Source: Candidatus Thioglobus autotrophicus | Lineage (GTDB): Bacteria > Pseudomonadota > Gammaproteobacteria > PS1 > Pseudothioglobaceae | Reading direction: 5' to 3' | Length of the DNA: 64,000 nucleotides | Assembly: GCF_001293165.1 (NCBI RefSeq) | Contig: NZ_CP010552.1 | Span: 62,001-126,000, forward strand | Notes under the pieces: generated by a model | What the model was told of the DNA's origin: nothing | What the model saw: the letters and a program-made list of their open reading frames with translations, nothing else | Databases searched by the model: none | Shown here: positions 47,891 to 56,939 of the stretch, piece after piece | How positions within the stretch are numbered: the stretch's first letter is position 1 | Layout of the letters: the number at the start of each line of letters is the position of its first letter | Made by a program: the position numbers and the translations under genes

Positions 47891-48307
47891 ATGATTTATG
47901 TTGTTATCCAATTTAGCTGCATTATTTATTTAATCCTTAATACTCAGTACGAACACTTTGACTTTACAGCGCTAATCCTACTACTTGTCGCTTTGATCAT
48001 TGGATTAACTGCGGTTGTCAATATGAAAGTGAGCAATTTGAATATAATGCCCACGCTCAAAAAATCACACCAGCTTAGAACAAATGGTATTTATCAGTTT
48101 ATTAGACACCCTATGTATACCAGTGTGTTGCTGCTGTGCTTGGCACTGATGTTAAGCAATGTTCACTATATCTCACAAGTTGTTATGCTGATCCTACTCA
48201 TCGATCTAATCTTAAAATCCAGATTTGAAGAAAAACTCCTTATAGAGCGCTTTGAAAATTACCCAGCGTATCAACAAAAAACTGGGAGATTTATCCCATT
48301 TTTATAA
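47891..48307 (+). CDS. Isoprenylcysteine carboxyl methyltransferase-like membrane protein
   Basis: This 138-aa protein has three or four membrane helices and the ICMT/PEMT C-terminal pattern: LRTNGIYQFIRHPMYTSVLL, then EEKLLIERFENYPAYQQKTGRFIPF. Bacterial members methylate lipids or other unknown substrates. It diverges from the ubiM-like gene and overlaps the stop of the Sel1 gene by 6 bp. Confidence 0.8.
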   Translation: MIYVVIQFSCIIYLILNTQYEHFDFTALILLLVALIIGLTAVVNMKVSNLNIMPTLKKSHQLRTNGIYQFIRHPMYTSVLLLCLALMLSNVHYISQVVMLILLIDLILKSRFEEKLLIERFENYPAYQQKTGRFIPFL

Positions 48308-49345
48308 TTCTTTTAGTTGTTGAGTAGCTTGCACATCTCCAGAATTTGACAATTTTTTAAGCCAATATCTAGCTTTTTTAATCGATGGCTGAACCCCTCT
48401 ACCTTGTAAGTACAAATTAGCTACTTTTCGCCATGCTGGTCGATGGCCTTTTCTAGCTGCTGCAATGGAGAAATTATAAGTTTTGGTTAAATCCCTATTA
48501 ACACCTTGGCCCAATTCATAATGCCTAGCAATGTCTAAATAGGCCGGCAAATTCCCCTGCTTAATTGACTGTTGATACAGCTTATGTGACCTTTTATAAT
48601 TAGCTGGCCTGTGTGTCGATGCGTCGTAATAATTAGCCAAAACATAAGCCAGCTCTGTATTGCCATTATCAAAAGATTTTTGATACCAGTACAATGCTTT
48701 TTTGACGTCTTTTTTTACTCCATTGCCACGCTCAAAAAACTCAGCTAATTGCTGTTGGGCAAGAGCATGCTCTTGATTCGCTGACCTTAATATCCACTGA
48801 TAAGCTTGCTGATAATCTTTATCATCAACATAAGCCGCGCCCAGATGATACTGCTCATCACGATGGCCAGATTGGGCCGCCTCAATACGCCATTTATTCG
48901 CTAACAAGGGGTTTTGTTTAACCCCATCGCCCTTGGCATACATTTGTGACAAGTTGTGTTGTGCATCTACATTGCCTTGATTAGCCGCTTTTTTAATCCA
49001 TTGATGGGCAATCTCTGAATTACGATCAACTCCGATACCTAGATAGTACATGCTGCCTAAATAATACTGGGCTTGAGTATGGCTTCGAGCGGCAGACTCT
49101 TTTAACAAATTAATACCTTTTTTGTCATTTTGCTCAGTACCCTTGCCTTCAATATACATAAGGCCTAAGGCTGTTTTTGCTGCCAAATCGCCCGCTTTAT
49201 CTGCGTGTGAAAAAGCCTTAAAAGCTTTACTATAATTTTGCTCAACACCGTCGCCATAATAGTATGCCTTAGCTCGATCATAAAGATCAGATTCGGCAAA
49301 CAAGGCGCCACTAAACAGCAAGAAAAATAAAGATAATACTTTCAT
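48302..49345 (-). CDS. Exported Sel1-repeat protein
   Basis: The 347-aa protein has a signal peptide (LFFLLFSGALFAES) and about eight Sel1-like TPR repeats covering the rest, with recurring A..LG.MY..G.GV patterns (for example AKTALGLMYIEGKGTEQND). Such repeats form protein-binding solenoids in the periplasm or cell envelope. The partner is unknown. It stands alone; a second small Sel1 protein is encoded at 52668. Confidence 0.87.
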   Translation of the reverse strand: MKVLSLFFLLFSGALFAESDLYDRAKAYYYGDGVEQNYSKAFKAFSHADKAGDLAAKTALGLMYIEGKGTEQNDKKGINLLKESAARSHTQAQYYLGSMYYLGIGVDRNSEIAHQWIKKAANQGNVDAQHNLSQMYAKGDGVKQNPLLANKWRIEAAQSGHRDEQYHLGAAYVDDKDYQQAYQWILRSANQEHALAQQQLAEFFERGNGVKKDVKKALYWYQKSFDNGNTELAYVLANYYDASTHRPANYKRSHKLYQQSIKQGNLPAYLDIARHYELGQGVNRDLTKTYNFSIAAARKGHRPAWRKVANLYLQGRGVQPSIKKARYWLKKLSNSGDVQATQQLKEL

Positions 49346-49394
49346 AAATTAAATTGTATACGATAAGTTAATACGAATGATAACAACCCAATCA

Positions 49395-49727
49395 TTAAGT
49401 GGCTTTATTTTTATGTATATCGCCCCAAAGATAAAGTGCTTTTAATATCGGTTTCAAGCTTTTTCCATAAAGTGTTAGCGAATACTCAACTTTTGGGGGG
49501 ACAACTGGATAAACCTCTCTATGCACTATCTCATCTCGCTCAAGCTCTCTAAGCTTTTGAATTAGCATTTTTTGTGTAATTCTCGGCATTAGTTTTTGCA
49601 ATTCGTTAAATCTTTTCGTCTCTGATAGTAGATACCACAAGATTAATATCTTCCACTTTCCCGCTAAAATATCAATAGATGTTTCAACCGGGCATTTTTC
49701 AAGCTTTGCATTACTTTTATTATTCAT
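49395..49727 (-). CDS. HxlR-family transcriptional regulator
   Basis: This 110-aa winged-helix regulator has the HxlR signature [23 protein letters not shown] and then [23 protein letters not shown] as recognition helix. Cys12 precedes the DNA-binding domain, where YodB- and QorR-type members sense quinones or electrophiles. It is divergent from two quinone-oxidoreductase genes, the usual arrangement for such a sensor. A quasi-palindrome in the gap at 49754 may be its operator. Confidence 0.9.
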   Translation of the reverse strand: MNNKSNAKLEKCPVETSIDILAGKWKILILWYLLSETKRFNELQKLMPRITQKMLIQKLRELERDEIVHREVYPVVPPKVEYSLTLYGKSLKPILKALYLWGDIHKNKAT

Positions 49728-49753
49728 TTTTTCTTATTGGTTTCCAAAAGGAT

Positions 49754-49777
49754 AGTACCTTACAAAAAAGTAGGTTC
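49754..49777 (+). promoter_or_regulatory. Candidate HxlR operator
   Basis: AGTACCTTAC-AAAAAA-GTAGGTTC is an imperfect inverted repeat with half sites close to ACCTTAC and GTAGGT around an A-rich centre. It lies in the 112-bp gap between the regulator and the oxidoreductases, 26 bp from the regulator start. Confidence 0.5.
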
Positions 49778-49839
49778 TTCCAATGATAAACCACTTAAGT
49801 TACAATATTCAAATATATTAATAAAAAGGTAATAAACTA

Positions 49840-50814
49840 ATGAAAGCTTTTGTAGTTGAAAAGATTAAAGACAAAGAATTTACAACCGGTGTCAAAGAAG
49901 TTGAAAAACCTATTCTGAGCGAACACGAGGTTTTAATCAAAACCTCTTACTCCTCATTAAATTATAAAGACGCTTTAAGCTCTACTGGAAATCCTGGCGT
50001 CACCATAGTTTTTCCACATATAACGGGTATTGATGTCAGTGGTATTGTGGCTGAATCTAAATCAAATCTATTTGCAGTGGGTGATGAAGTTTTGATAACT
50101 GGCTATGATTTGGGCATGAACACTAATGGTGGCCATAGTGAATTTATAAAAGCCCCAGATACCTGGGTAATCAAAAAGCCAGATAACATTTCTTTAAGAG
50201 AGCTGATGATTTATGGAACGGCTGGGTTGACGGCGGCCTTAAGTGTTAATGAACTATTAAACAATGGAATTACAAGTGGTGAAATACTCGTCACAGGCGC
50301 TACTGGCGGTGTTGGCAGTATATCTGTTGCCATTCTGTCCAAACTTGGGTTTGATGTTATCGCACTTTCTGGAAAAGAAGATCAAATCGATTATCTAAAA
50401 AGCATTGGTGCCAAAGAAATTATTTTAAGAAAAGATTTTGATATTGAAAACAAAAGGCCAATGGGCAGGGAAAGGTTCTCAGGCGTGATAGACACGGTTG
50501 GTGGAAACATACTGGCTGAAGCTCTAAAGCAAATTAAGTATGATGGCGTTGCCACCTGTTGTGGACTAACTGCTTCGCCTGTATTTAACACCAATGTATT
50601 CCCTTTTATCTTAAGAGGTGTAAGGCTAATTGGAATCGACTCAGTTGAGGCTTCGTTAGCTAAGAAAACCCAAGCCTGGGAGAAAATTGCCAGTGACTTT
50701 AAAATTAATACCTTAGAAAAATTAGTGAATGAAATATCCCTCAATGAAATTCAACAAGCTTATAAAGAAATATTAGCAGCAAAAGCAGTTGGAAGATATT
50801 TGGTCAAATTATGA
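49840..50814 (+). CDS. acuI: YhdH/AcuI-family quinone oxidoreductase (acrylyl-CoA reductase type)
   Basis: This 324-aa medium-chain reductase lacks zinc ligands. MKAFVVEKIKDKEFTTGV and SSLNYKDALSSTGNPGV are typical of the YhdH/AcuI group, VTGATGGVGSISVAIL is the NADPH loop, and GVIDTVGGNIL follows. AcuI reduces acryloyl-CoA in DMSP use, but close homologues are general enone or quinone reductases; the context with an HxlR regulator suggests the latter. The stop overlaps the next start (ATGA). Confidence 0.85.
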   Translation: MKAFVVEKIKDKEFTTGVKEVEKPILSEHEVLIKTSYSSLNYKDALSSTGNPGVTIVFPHITGIDVSGIVAESKSNLFAVGDEVLITGYDLGMNTNGGHSEFIKAPDTWVIKKPDNISLRELMIYGTAGLTAALSVNELLNNGITSGEILVTGATGGVGSISVAILSKLGFDVIALSGKEDQIDYLKSIGAKEIILRKDFDIENKRPMGRERFSGVIDTVGGNILAEALKQIKYDGVATCCGLTASPVFNTNVFPFILRGVRLIGIDSVEASLAKKTQAWEKIASDFKINTLEKLVNEISLNEIQQAYKEILAAKAVGRYLVKL

Positions 50815-51740
50815 GAGCAATTAGAATTCACCAGTACGGTGGCACAGAAACGCTACAACTGAATCAAATTGATACGCCTAAGATTAATACGGACGATATC
50901 TTAATTAAAGTTAAATCGTCTTCAATTAATCCAGTTGATTGGAAAATAAGAGAAGGATATTTAAAGGATTTTATTCCATATCAAATGCCCGTAACATTAG
51001 GTTTCGATGTGTCTGGTGTGGTCAGTGAAGTAGGATCTGAAGTCACTGATTTTAAAGTTGGTGATGAAGTTTTTAGTCGTCCCGATATTAGTCGTGATGG
51101 TGCATATGCTGATTATATTGCAGTAAAGGCCGATGAAGTTGCCTTCAAATCGCCCAAATTAAGTTTTGAACAGGCAGCAGCTTTACCCTTAGCGGGGATC
51201 ACGGCTTGGCAATGTTTAGTCGATGTGGGTCAGCTGCAAGCAGGACAACGTGTATTAATTCATGCGGGCGCCGGTGGCGTCGGACATTTAGCTATACAAA
51301 TAGCAAAAGCAAAAGGTGCAACTGTTATTGCCACGGCTTCAACAGCCAATCAAGAGTTACTCACTCAATTTGGTGCCGACCAAGCCGTTGATTATACTAA
51401 AGGATCATTACTCGAACAGATAGAGCCTGTTGATTTAGTTATCGATACAATTGGTGGAGAAGTGCAAAGCAACTCTTGGGCACTTTTAAAAGCGGGTGGA
51501 ATGTTGGTTTCTATTGTCGACCAGCCAAGCGAAGAGCTAGCAAAACAACATAACGCTAAAGCTGCATTTGTTTTTATAGAGTCTAGTAGTCGAATATTAC
51601 GCGAATTAAATAAGTTAGTTGAAAAAGATCAACTCCTACCATTTATTGAACATCGCTTTTCATTAGAGCAAATTGCCGATGCGCATTTGCAGAGTCAGAC
51701 AGGACGAACAAGGGGAAAAATAATTATTAAAGTAAGCTAA
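50811..51740 (+). CDS. NADPH-dependent quinone/enone reductase (zinc-free MDR)
   Basis: This 309-aa protein is another medium-chain reductase without zinc sites. RAIRIHQYGGTETLQLNQ and SSINPVDWKIREGYLK identify the quinone oxidoreductase group; VLIHAGAGGVGHLAIQIAKA is the cofactor loop. It probably detoxifies reactive carbonyls or quinones with its overlapping partner under the HxlR regulator. The substrate is inferred from context only. Confidence 0.85.
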   Translation: MRAIRIHQYGGTETLQLNQIDTPKINTDDILIKVKSSSINPVDWKIREGYLKDFIPYQMPVTLGFDVSGVVSEVGSEVTDFKVGDEVFSRPDISRDGAYADYIAVKADEVAFKSPKLSFEQAAALPLAGITAWQCLVDVGQLQAGQRVLIHAGAGGVGHLAIQIAKAKGATVIATASTANQELLTQFGADQAVDYTKGSLLEQIEPVDLVIDTIGGEVQSNSWALLKAGGMLVSIVDQPSEELAKQHNAKAAFVFIESSSRILRELNKLVEKDQLLPFIEHRFSLEQIADAHLQSQTGRTRGKIIIKVS

Positions 51741-51790
51741 TCTAGTGCAGAATTATTAGATATTTACATTTAATAAAAAATATTTTAAGA

Positions 51791-51867
51791 TGGTAGTCAC
51801 GGTCAGATTTGAACTGACGACTTCCAGCATGTCATGCTGGCACTCTAACCAACTGAGTTACGCGACT
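51791..51867 (-). tRNA. tRNA-Val (anticodon GAC)
   Basis: The minus strand folds as a 77-nt tRNA with encoded CCA. The acceptor pairs AGTCGCG with CGTGACT (one G-U pair). The anticodon stem CCAGC/GCTGG encloses the loop ATGACAT, giving GAC. The T arm contains GTTCAAATC. The acceptor start with A and the weak closing pair are slightly unusual. Confidence 0.95.
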
Positions 51868-51925
51868 ATAAAGATTGCTATCAACAGGTGTCGATAACGA
51901 ATTGGAAATTATACCCCCTTAAAAA

Positions 51926-51950
51926 GGGAAAAACACCTCACAAAGAGGTA
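51926..51950 (-). terminator. Terminator after pyrF
   Basis: On the minus strand ACCTC and GAGGT (5-6 bp, 5-nt loop) are followed by GTTTTT, starting 10 bp after the pyrF stop and before tRNA-Val. Confidence 0.7.
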
Positions 51951-51959
51951 TTCAAATCA

Positions 51960-52655
51960 CTAAAAACAGGTTTTAATCGTTTCCTGAATATTGCTAGCAG
52001 CCTCATATGGGTTATCAGCATTTTTAATAGGACGACCTACAACAATATAATCAGAGCCTGATTTGAAAGCTGTAGCCACATCAACCACACGTTTTTGATC
52101 GTCATCGTTGTCAACTGGACGAATACCTGGCGTAACAGCAATTAGCTTGTTGTCAACATATTGTCTTAAAAATGGCACTTCAAGACCGGAAGAAACTACA
52201 CCGTCACAGCCTGCTTCAAAAGCACGCTTGGCACGAGAAATAACCAAATCTTTCACATCACATTTAAAGCCTAAATCGTCAAGATCACCACGGTCTAAAC
52301 TTGTTAGTGCTGTTACTGCCAAAATTTTAAGGTCACCTTTATTTTCAGCTGCTTTTTCCATCAACCCTTGGTTACCATGAATAGTGGCAAAAGTAGCACC
52401 CGTTTGACTAAGGCGAGCAATCGTTCTGCCCACTGTTTCCGGTACATCAAAAAACTTAAGATCAACAAAGACTTTCTTATCTTTTGCGATCAACCAATCC
52501 ATTAATTGAAAATACTGACCTGTCATTAGCATTTCCATGCCAATTTTATAAAAATTAACACTGTCATCTAGTTGATTAACCAAATCTTTAGCCTGATTAA
52601 CTTCTGGCACATCTAATGCAAAGATAAGTCTATCTTCAAGTTTAATATCTTTCAT
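51960..52655 (-). CDS. pyrF: Orotidine 5'-phosphate decarboxylase
   Basis: This 231-aa TIM-barrel enzyme makes UMP. The active-site array is FVDLKFFDVPETV (Asp-Lys-x-x-Asp type). FALDVPEVNQAKDLVNQL opens the protein, VTPGIRPV and DYIVVGRPI close the barrel. Length is typical. It lies 12 bp after the small Sel1 gene. Confidence 0.95.
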   Translation of the reverse strand: MKDIKLEDRLIFALDVPEVNQAKDLVNQLDDSVNFYKIGMEMLMTGQYFQLMDWLIAKDKKVFVDLKFFDVPETVGRTIARLSQTGATFATIHGNQGLMEKAAENKGDLKILAVTALTSLDRGDLDDLGFKCDVKDLVISRAKRAFEAGCDGVVSSGLEVPFLRQYVDNKLIAVTPGIRPVDNDDDQKRVVDVATAFKSGSDYIVVGRPIKNADNPYEAASNIQETIKTCF

Positions 52656-52667
52656 GGTGGTTCCTAT

Positions 52668-52958
52668 TTAAAAAATACTGCCACCAGAATAGCCATTTTC
52701 ATTGGCTTTTCTAATCCAGAGTTTTGATTGTTCAATATCCTTATCGACCGACTTCGCTAAGGCATAAAAAATGCCCAAATTATACTGTGCTTTTGCATAT
52801 TCCTGGTTGGCCGATTTTTGGTACCACTCAAATGCCTTAGATAAATCCTTATCAACACCCAAGCCTAAATCATAAGCCAGTGCTAATTCATATTGAGACT
52901 GTGCATCACCCTGTTCGGCAAGTTGCTTAGCCTGCTCAAAGGTTTTTTCTACTGCCAT
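52668..52958 (-). CDS. Small cytosolic Sel1-repeat protein
   Basis: This 96-aa protein consists of two Sel1 repeats (AQSQYELALAYDLGLGVDKD and AQYNLGIFYALAKSVDKDIEQ) with no signal peptide. It is probably a small protein-interaction module. It is sandwiched between the glycine-zipper gene (4-bp gap) and pyrF, suggesting one transcript. Confidence 0.78.
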   Translation of the reverse strand: MAVEKTFEQAKQLAEQGDAQSQYELALAYDLGLGVDKDLSKAFEWYQKSANQEYAKAQYNLGIFYALAKSVDKDIEQSKLWIRKANENGYSGGSIF

Positions 52959-52962
52959 TTAA

Positions 52963-53466
52963 TTATCGTGGAGAAATATCAATATTTACTTTAACCGTGT
53001 CACCATATGGTTTATTTTTAGTCGTGTAAGTAAATGTACGATTATCATATTCATATTCAACACGATAATGGCTTAAACGCTTAACTGATTCACTGCGATA
53101 TTTTGTTTCACAAACTTCTTTACTAACCACTCTACCGGTCTTTGATTTGGCCAATTCATCATCATGTGCTAGCGAAGCACCAAGTAATGCACCTGCAGCT
53201 GTCATCGCATCTTTGCCACTTCCACCGCCAAATTGATTGCCAATCAAGCCACCAAATAATCCACCTACAATTTCGTTCGTTGCAGAGCCGTCACCGTCTC
53301 CTTGATAAAACTCCTTAATATAGCAGTCTTGATATGGCTCTCGAATCGTGTGTGTTTTGTATATTTTATCCACAGAGGTAATTTTTGCCACATCTGAATA
53401 ATTACCTGCATTTACCGTTTGTACGGCAACCAACAAAGGAATTAACATTATTGTATTTATCTTCAT
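52963..53466 (-). CDS. Glycine-zipper 2TM-domain outer-envelope protein
   Basis: The 167-aa protein has a signal peptide (to about residue 20, VQTVNA) and a glycine zipper (IVGGLFGGLIGNQFGGGSG ... AGALLGASLA, about 66-100), as in the Rickettsia 17-kDa antigen family. Unlike that antigen it lacks a lipobox. It is probably located in the periplasm or outer membrane. The C-terminal half has tyrosine-rich strands and two cysteines (Cys48 and one near 118) that could form a disulfide. Confidence 0.82.
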   Translation of the reverse strand: MKINTIMLIPLLVAVQTVNAGNYSDVAKITSVDKIYKTHTIREPYQDCYIKEFYQGDGDGSATNEIVGGLFGGLIGNQFGGGSGKDAMTAAGALLGASLAHDDELAKSKTGRVVSKEVCETKYRSESVKRLSHYRVEYEYDNRTFTYTTKNKPYGDTVKVNIDISPR

Positions 53467-53530
53467 CTAACAACTCCATTTAGTAGTTTTATAGTAATAT
53501 ATATTCTACGCTTTTTGATGATATTTATCT

Positions 53531-54145
53531 ATGAATTCTCAGACATTATATTACGTATATGATCCAATGTGTTCTTGGTGTTGGGGTTTTGAAAAAACCT
53601 GGCTTCAGGTTAAACGATCACTGCCAAAATCTATAACTATTAAATATATATTAGGTGGTTTGGCACCCGATAGTAAAGAAATTATGTCTGATGAAATGCG
53701 TCAATATATTCAAGCAAATTGGCTAAAAATTCAACAATCTATCCCAGGTACACAATTTAATTTTGATTTTTGGAAACATTGCTCACCTATGAGATCAACC
53801 TACCCTGCTTGCAGAGCAGTTATAGCTGCAAAGAATCAAGGTTTAGAATATGAGCTCAGCATGCTTAATGCCATTCAGAATGCCTACTACTTACAAGCAA
53901 AAAACCCATCTAAAGATTTGACACTCATTGAACTTGCACACTCTTTAAATTTAAATATTGAACAATTTACCCAAGATTTAAATTCGACAGTAACACACCA
54001 ACAGTTATTAGATGACATCACACTTGCAAAATCTCTAAGGATAACCAGCTTTCCATCGCTATTACTCAGTAGCAATCAGGGAGATAAACCAATCACTATT
54101 GATTACAATAATGCCAAACTAATTATTAACCAAATCTTAGCTTGA
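53531..54145 (+). CDS. DsbA-family thioredoxin-fold protein (cytosolic, FrnE-like)
   Basis: The 204-aa product has CSWC at residues 14-17 (DPMCSWCWGF), then an inserted helical domain and a C-terminal TSFPSLLL cis-Pro loop. This is the DsbA-like fold of FrnE and GST-kappa relatives. There is no signal peptide, so it works in the cytosol. The partner is unknown. It starts 64 bp from the divergent glycine-zipper gene. Confidence 0.85.
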   Translation: MNSQTLYYVYDPMCSWCWGFEKTWLQVKRSLPKSITIKYILGGLAPDSKEIMSDEMRQYIQANWLKIQQSIPGTQFNFDFWKHCSPMRSTYPACRAVIAAKNQGLEYELSMLNAIQNAYYLQAKNPSKDLTLIELAHSLNLNIEQFTQDLNSTVTHQQLLDDITLAKSLRITSFPSLLLSSNQGDKPITIDYNNAKLIINQILA

Positions 54146-54179
54146 ATAATTAGCCCAAAACGCTGATAATAGCAACCTT

Positions 54180-54256
54180 GCCTTCGTAGCTCAGCTGGAT
54201 AGAGCAGCCGCCTCCTAAGCGGCAGGTCAGCCGTTCGAATCGGCTCGAGGGCACCA
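54180..54256 (+). tRNA. tRNA-Arg (anticodon CCT)
   Basis: This is a 77-nt cloverleaf with encoded CCA. The acceptor pairs GCCTTCG with CGAGGGC (one G-U pair). The anticodon stem GCCGC/GCGGC encloses CTCCTAA, giving CCT. The T loop holds GTTCGAATC. It starts 34 bp after the DsbA-like gene. Confidence 0.96.
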
Positions 54257-54559
54257 TAAATTGATAAAAAAATTCGCAAATAATGCGAATGAGTAAAAAT
54301 CAGCAAAAATAACTTAAAAAACAACAAAAAATCAAGCTTTAGAGTGGAAAAAAAGACCTTTTCACCTTGAAAAATCACCAAAAACACCTTTTTTACCCAA
54401 ATAACACCCTAACACAAAGACAATCCAAACGGATAATTAAAAATTTGGCAAATTTTAACAATGAGTGTTTTTTTAAGGTTTTATCAATAAAAAAGTGAAT
54501 TTACACTGAGTTTTTATTGCTTTACTAAGGTGCACCCCAAGAGTACTTCCTCGCTTCAT
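54257..54559. other. Gene-free region downstream of tRNA-Arg
   Basis: This 303-bp region contains a small hairpin (ATTCGCA 54272-54278 with TGCGAAT 54284-54290, no T run) and the motif AAATTTGGCAAATTTTAA at 54441-54458. The latter is the third copy of a motif also found at 2310 and 21923. No integrase or direct repeat of the tRNA end is visible, so there is no sign of an integrated element. Confidence 0.5.
54485..54519. terminator. Long inverted repeat, probable terminator between tRNA-Arg and tas
   Basis: CAATAAAAA (54485-54493) pairs with TTTTTATTG (54511-54519), and the inner AGTG with CACT, around a 6-nt loop. A 3-nt bulge interrupts one arm. A run of T follows the loop on the minus strand, downstream of tas. 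It could act in both directions. Confidence 0.45.
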
Positions 54560-55600
54560 TCAGGGCGCGGGATTAAAAAACTTTAAATGAACGGCTTCAA
54601 TGGCTTGCTCAATCTCTTCACTCCATTCAAAATTGACAGCGTTAATGTTTTCTTTAAGCTGATCCATATTGGTAGCGCCAATAATAGTGCTGGCGCAAAA
54701 CCAACGTGAATAAGTAAATGCCAGTGCCAATGTGGCTGGCGTAGTGCTTAGTTCTTCAGCTAAATCAGAATAAGCTTTAATAGCTGGCCCGACACTTGGT
54801 TTTTCATATCGCTGTGCAAAGCCGTCAAAATCATTTACTCGCCCCTGAGCTTTTGGATCGTTAATGTATTTGGCACTGAGATGGCCAAATGCCATAGGAG
54901 AATATGCTAAAAGTGGTACGTTTTCACGATAGCCCATTTCTCGCAGAGATGAGTCGTAAGTGCGATTAATTAAATTATAAGCATTTTGCATGCTCACCAC
55001 GCGTGGTAAACCTTCTCGTTCAGAGGCGTTTAAAAACTGCATTAAACCCCAAGGCCACTCATTAGACAAGCCAATATGTCGAATCTTACCTTCTTTGACT
55101 AGTCCAGATAATGCTTCTAGCGTCTCAACAAAAGCTGTAAATTCTCGCTCATGCGTTGGATCAAATAAATATTGACCAAACATAGGTGTGTTACGCTCTG
55201 GCCAATGCAGCTGATACAGATCAATATAATCAGTCTGTAAGCGTTTTAAAGATCCTTCCACGGCATTGTTTAAGTTTGTACTATTAAATGCATGTTCACC
55301 ATCACGAACCCAAGGCATTCCTCGCGAACTTCCAGCAGCTTTAGTGGCTAAAATAATTTTATCACGTGGCTTATTTTTTACCCAATTACCAACAATGGTT
55401 TCAGTGGAGTAAGCTGTATTTTCACGTGGGGGAACTGGGTACATTTCAGCTGTATCAATAAAGTTTACCCCTTGATCCATTGCGTAGTCAAGCTGTTGGT
55501 GTGCTTCTTGTTGTGAGTTTTGCTGACCGAAAGTCATGGTGCCCATGCAAATATTAGACACCATTAAATCGCTACTTCCAAGCTGAGTATATTTGACCAT
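54560..55600 (-). CDS. tas: Tas-type aldo/keto reductase
   Basis: This 346-aa NADP(H) aldo-keto reductase begins YTQLGSSDLMVSNICMGTMTFGQQNS and has FIDTAEMYPVPPRENT with the catalytic Asp and Tyr, and DYIDLYQLHWPERN. The C-terminal STIIGATNMDQL is the cofactor site. These match E. coli Tas over the full length; the natural substrate is unknown. I start at the second of two adjacent ATGs. It stands alone and diverges from the MFS gene. Confidence 0.9.
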   Translation of the reverse strand: MVKYTQLGSSDLMVSNICMGTMTFGQQNSQQEAHQQLDYAMDQGVNFIDTAEMYPVPPRENTAYSTETIVGNWVKNKPRDKIILATKAAGSSRGMPWVRDGEHAFNSTNLNNAVEGSLKRLQTDYIDLYQLHWPERNTPMFGQYLFDPTHEREFTAFVETLEALSGLVKEGKIRHIGLSNEWPWGLMQFLNASEREGLPRVVSMQNAYNLINRTYDSSLREMGYRENVPLLAYSPMAFGHLSAKYINDPKAQGRVNDFDGFAQRYEKPSVGPAIKAYSDLAEELSTTPATLALAFTYSRWFCASTIIGATNMDQLKENINAVNFEWSEEIEQAIEAVHLKFFNPAP

Positions 55601-55705
55601 CATCTGAATATGTTTATAAAGTGCAATATATTAACATGATAAGCGAGATTCAAACTGCACGGTTGAATGTATACTGACATTTGAATTTAAATAGTCAAAG
55701 ACCCT

Positions 55706-56896
55706 GTGAACAACATCAATTTACTTGATAAAAATAACAACTTCAATATCTTGTTAGCAGGCATTATAGGTCTTTTTATTGGTGTAGGTGTTGCCAGATT
55801 TGCTTACACATCGCTACTCCCTTCTATGCTCGATGACAAAACTCTGTCACTTACTTTTTCTGGTGTTTTGGCTTCCACTAATTACGTTGGTTATTTACTG
55901 GGTGCCCTATTTGCAGTTTTTATCAAAGACATCGATACGAAGGTTAAATACTTTAGGCTAGGACTGGTCTTATGTGTTGTTTCCACCGCCATGATGGGTG
56001 TTGCTACTCAAGATATGTGGCTAATAGTTAGTAGAATCATTGCAGGCTTTGGTGGCGCTATGGCCTTGGTAGTTGGTGCGGCGATTGTTATGGTGAAGCT
56101 TAACTTTGAAGATAAAACTAAAGCGATGGGGATTTATTTTTCTGGCATTGCTATTGCGTTAGCGGTGTCAGATATTATTGCCAGATTAGTTTTAACCATT
56201 GATACTTGGCAAGCCTCTTGGCTAATGCTAGCACTTAGCGCCGCACTAGTCTTGCCTTATCCTTGGTATATTTTATCCAGCCATCAAAAAATTAGGACAA
56301 ACACAACCACCCACACCTTGAACAAAAAATTGTTTTCTAGTTTTGTAATCATCTTAATTTTGGCTTATTTTACCGAAGGTGTAGGGATGGTGGTTCAAGG
56401 CACTTTTTTACCAACCATTATTCAATCACTGCCAGGGCTAGAGTCTTTTGCTGGTTCAACTTGGTTATTGGTGGGCCTGGCTGGAATCCCTTCTTCAATT
56501 ATTTGGATGCGTCTAGCGCATCAACATGGCAGTGTTAATATTATTATCATTGCCATGAGCATTCAAATAGTTGGTATTTTGATCCCAACTTTAAGTCACA
56601 ATCTTTATTTAAATCTATTATCTGGTATTTTGTATGGTGGCACGTTTGTGGGGCTAGTGGCACTTTTTATGCATTTAGGCGGCAAGATTGCTGGTGAAAA
56701 TCCAGTTATGCTAATGGGTGCTCTCACCGTTGCCTATGGTATTGGGCAAGTAAGCGCACCTTTATACGCTGTAACACTAACTGAGCAATCGGGTAATTAT
56801 AATCATGCGCTGTACGTGACGGCCGCCCTTGTATTCAGTGGTGTACTCATGCTTTTGATAACCAAAATAGTTGGCATTAAACCTAATACACTGTAG
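55706..56896 (+). CDS. YbfB/YjiJ-family MFS transporter
   Basis: This 396-aa transporter has twelve predicted helices and the family start GLFIGVGVARFAYTSLLPSM. A GTG at 55706 is the best start, with no good ribosome binding site. Family members are of unknown substrate, possibly organic anions. MFS topology is clear from the alternation of hydrophobic segments. It is followed 43 bp later by a small membrane protein. Confidence 0.85.
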   Translation: MNNINLLDKNNNFNILLAGIIGLFIGVGVARFAYTSLLPSMLDDKTLSLTFSGVLASTNYVGYLLGALFAVFIKDIDTKVKYFRLGLVLCVVSTAMMGVATQDMWLIVSRIIAGFGGAMALVVGAAIVMVKLNFEDKTKAMGIYFSGIAIALAVSDIIARLVLTIDTWQASWLMLALSAALVLPYPWYILSSHQKIRTNTTTHTLNKKLFSSFVIILILAYFTEGVGMVVQGTFLPTIIQSLPGLESFAGSTWLLVGLAGIPSSIIWMRLAHQHGSVNIIIIAMSIQIVGILIPTLSHNLYLNLLSGILYGGTFVGLVALFMHLGGKIAGENPVMLMGALTVAYGIGQVSAPLYAVTLTEQSGNYNHALYVTAALVFSGVLMLLITKIVGIKPNTL

Positions 56897-56939
56897 TTTT
56901 TAGTCGTACAATACATTTAACTAACCACAAAACTAAATT

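Noticed and set aside
54103-54387. 94-codon minus-strand frame across tRNA-Arg
   Set aside because: It contains the well-known false translation IRTADLPLRRRLLYPAELR, which arises from reading a tRNA gene in reverse.
54257-54559. Possible integrated element next to tRNA-Arg
   Set aside because: No integrase, no repeat of the tRNA 3' end and no foreign gene nearby.
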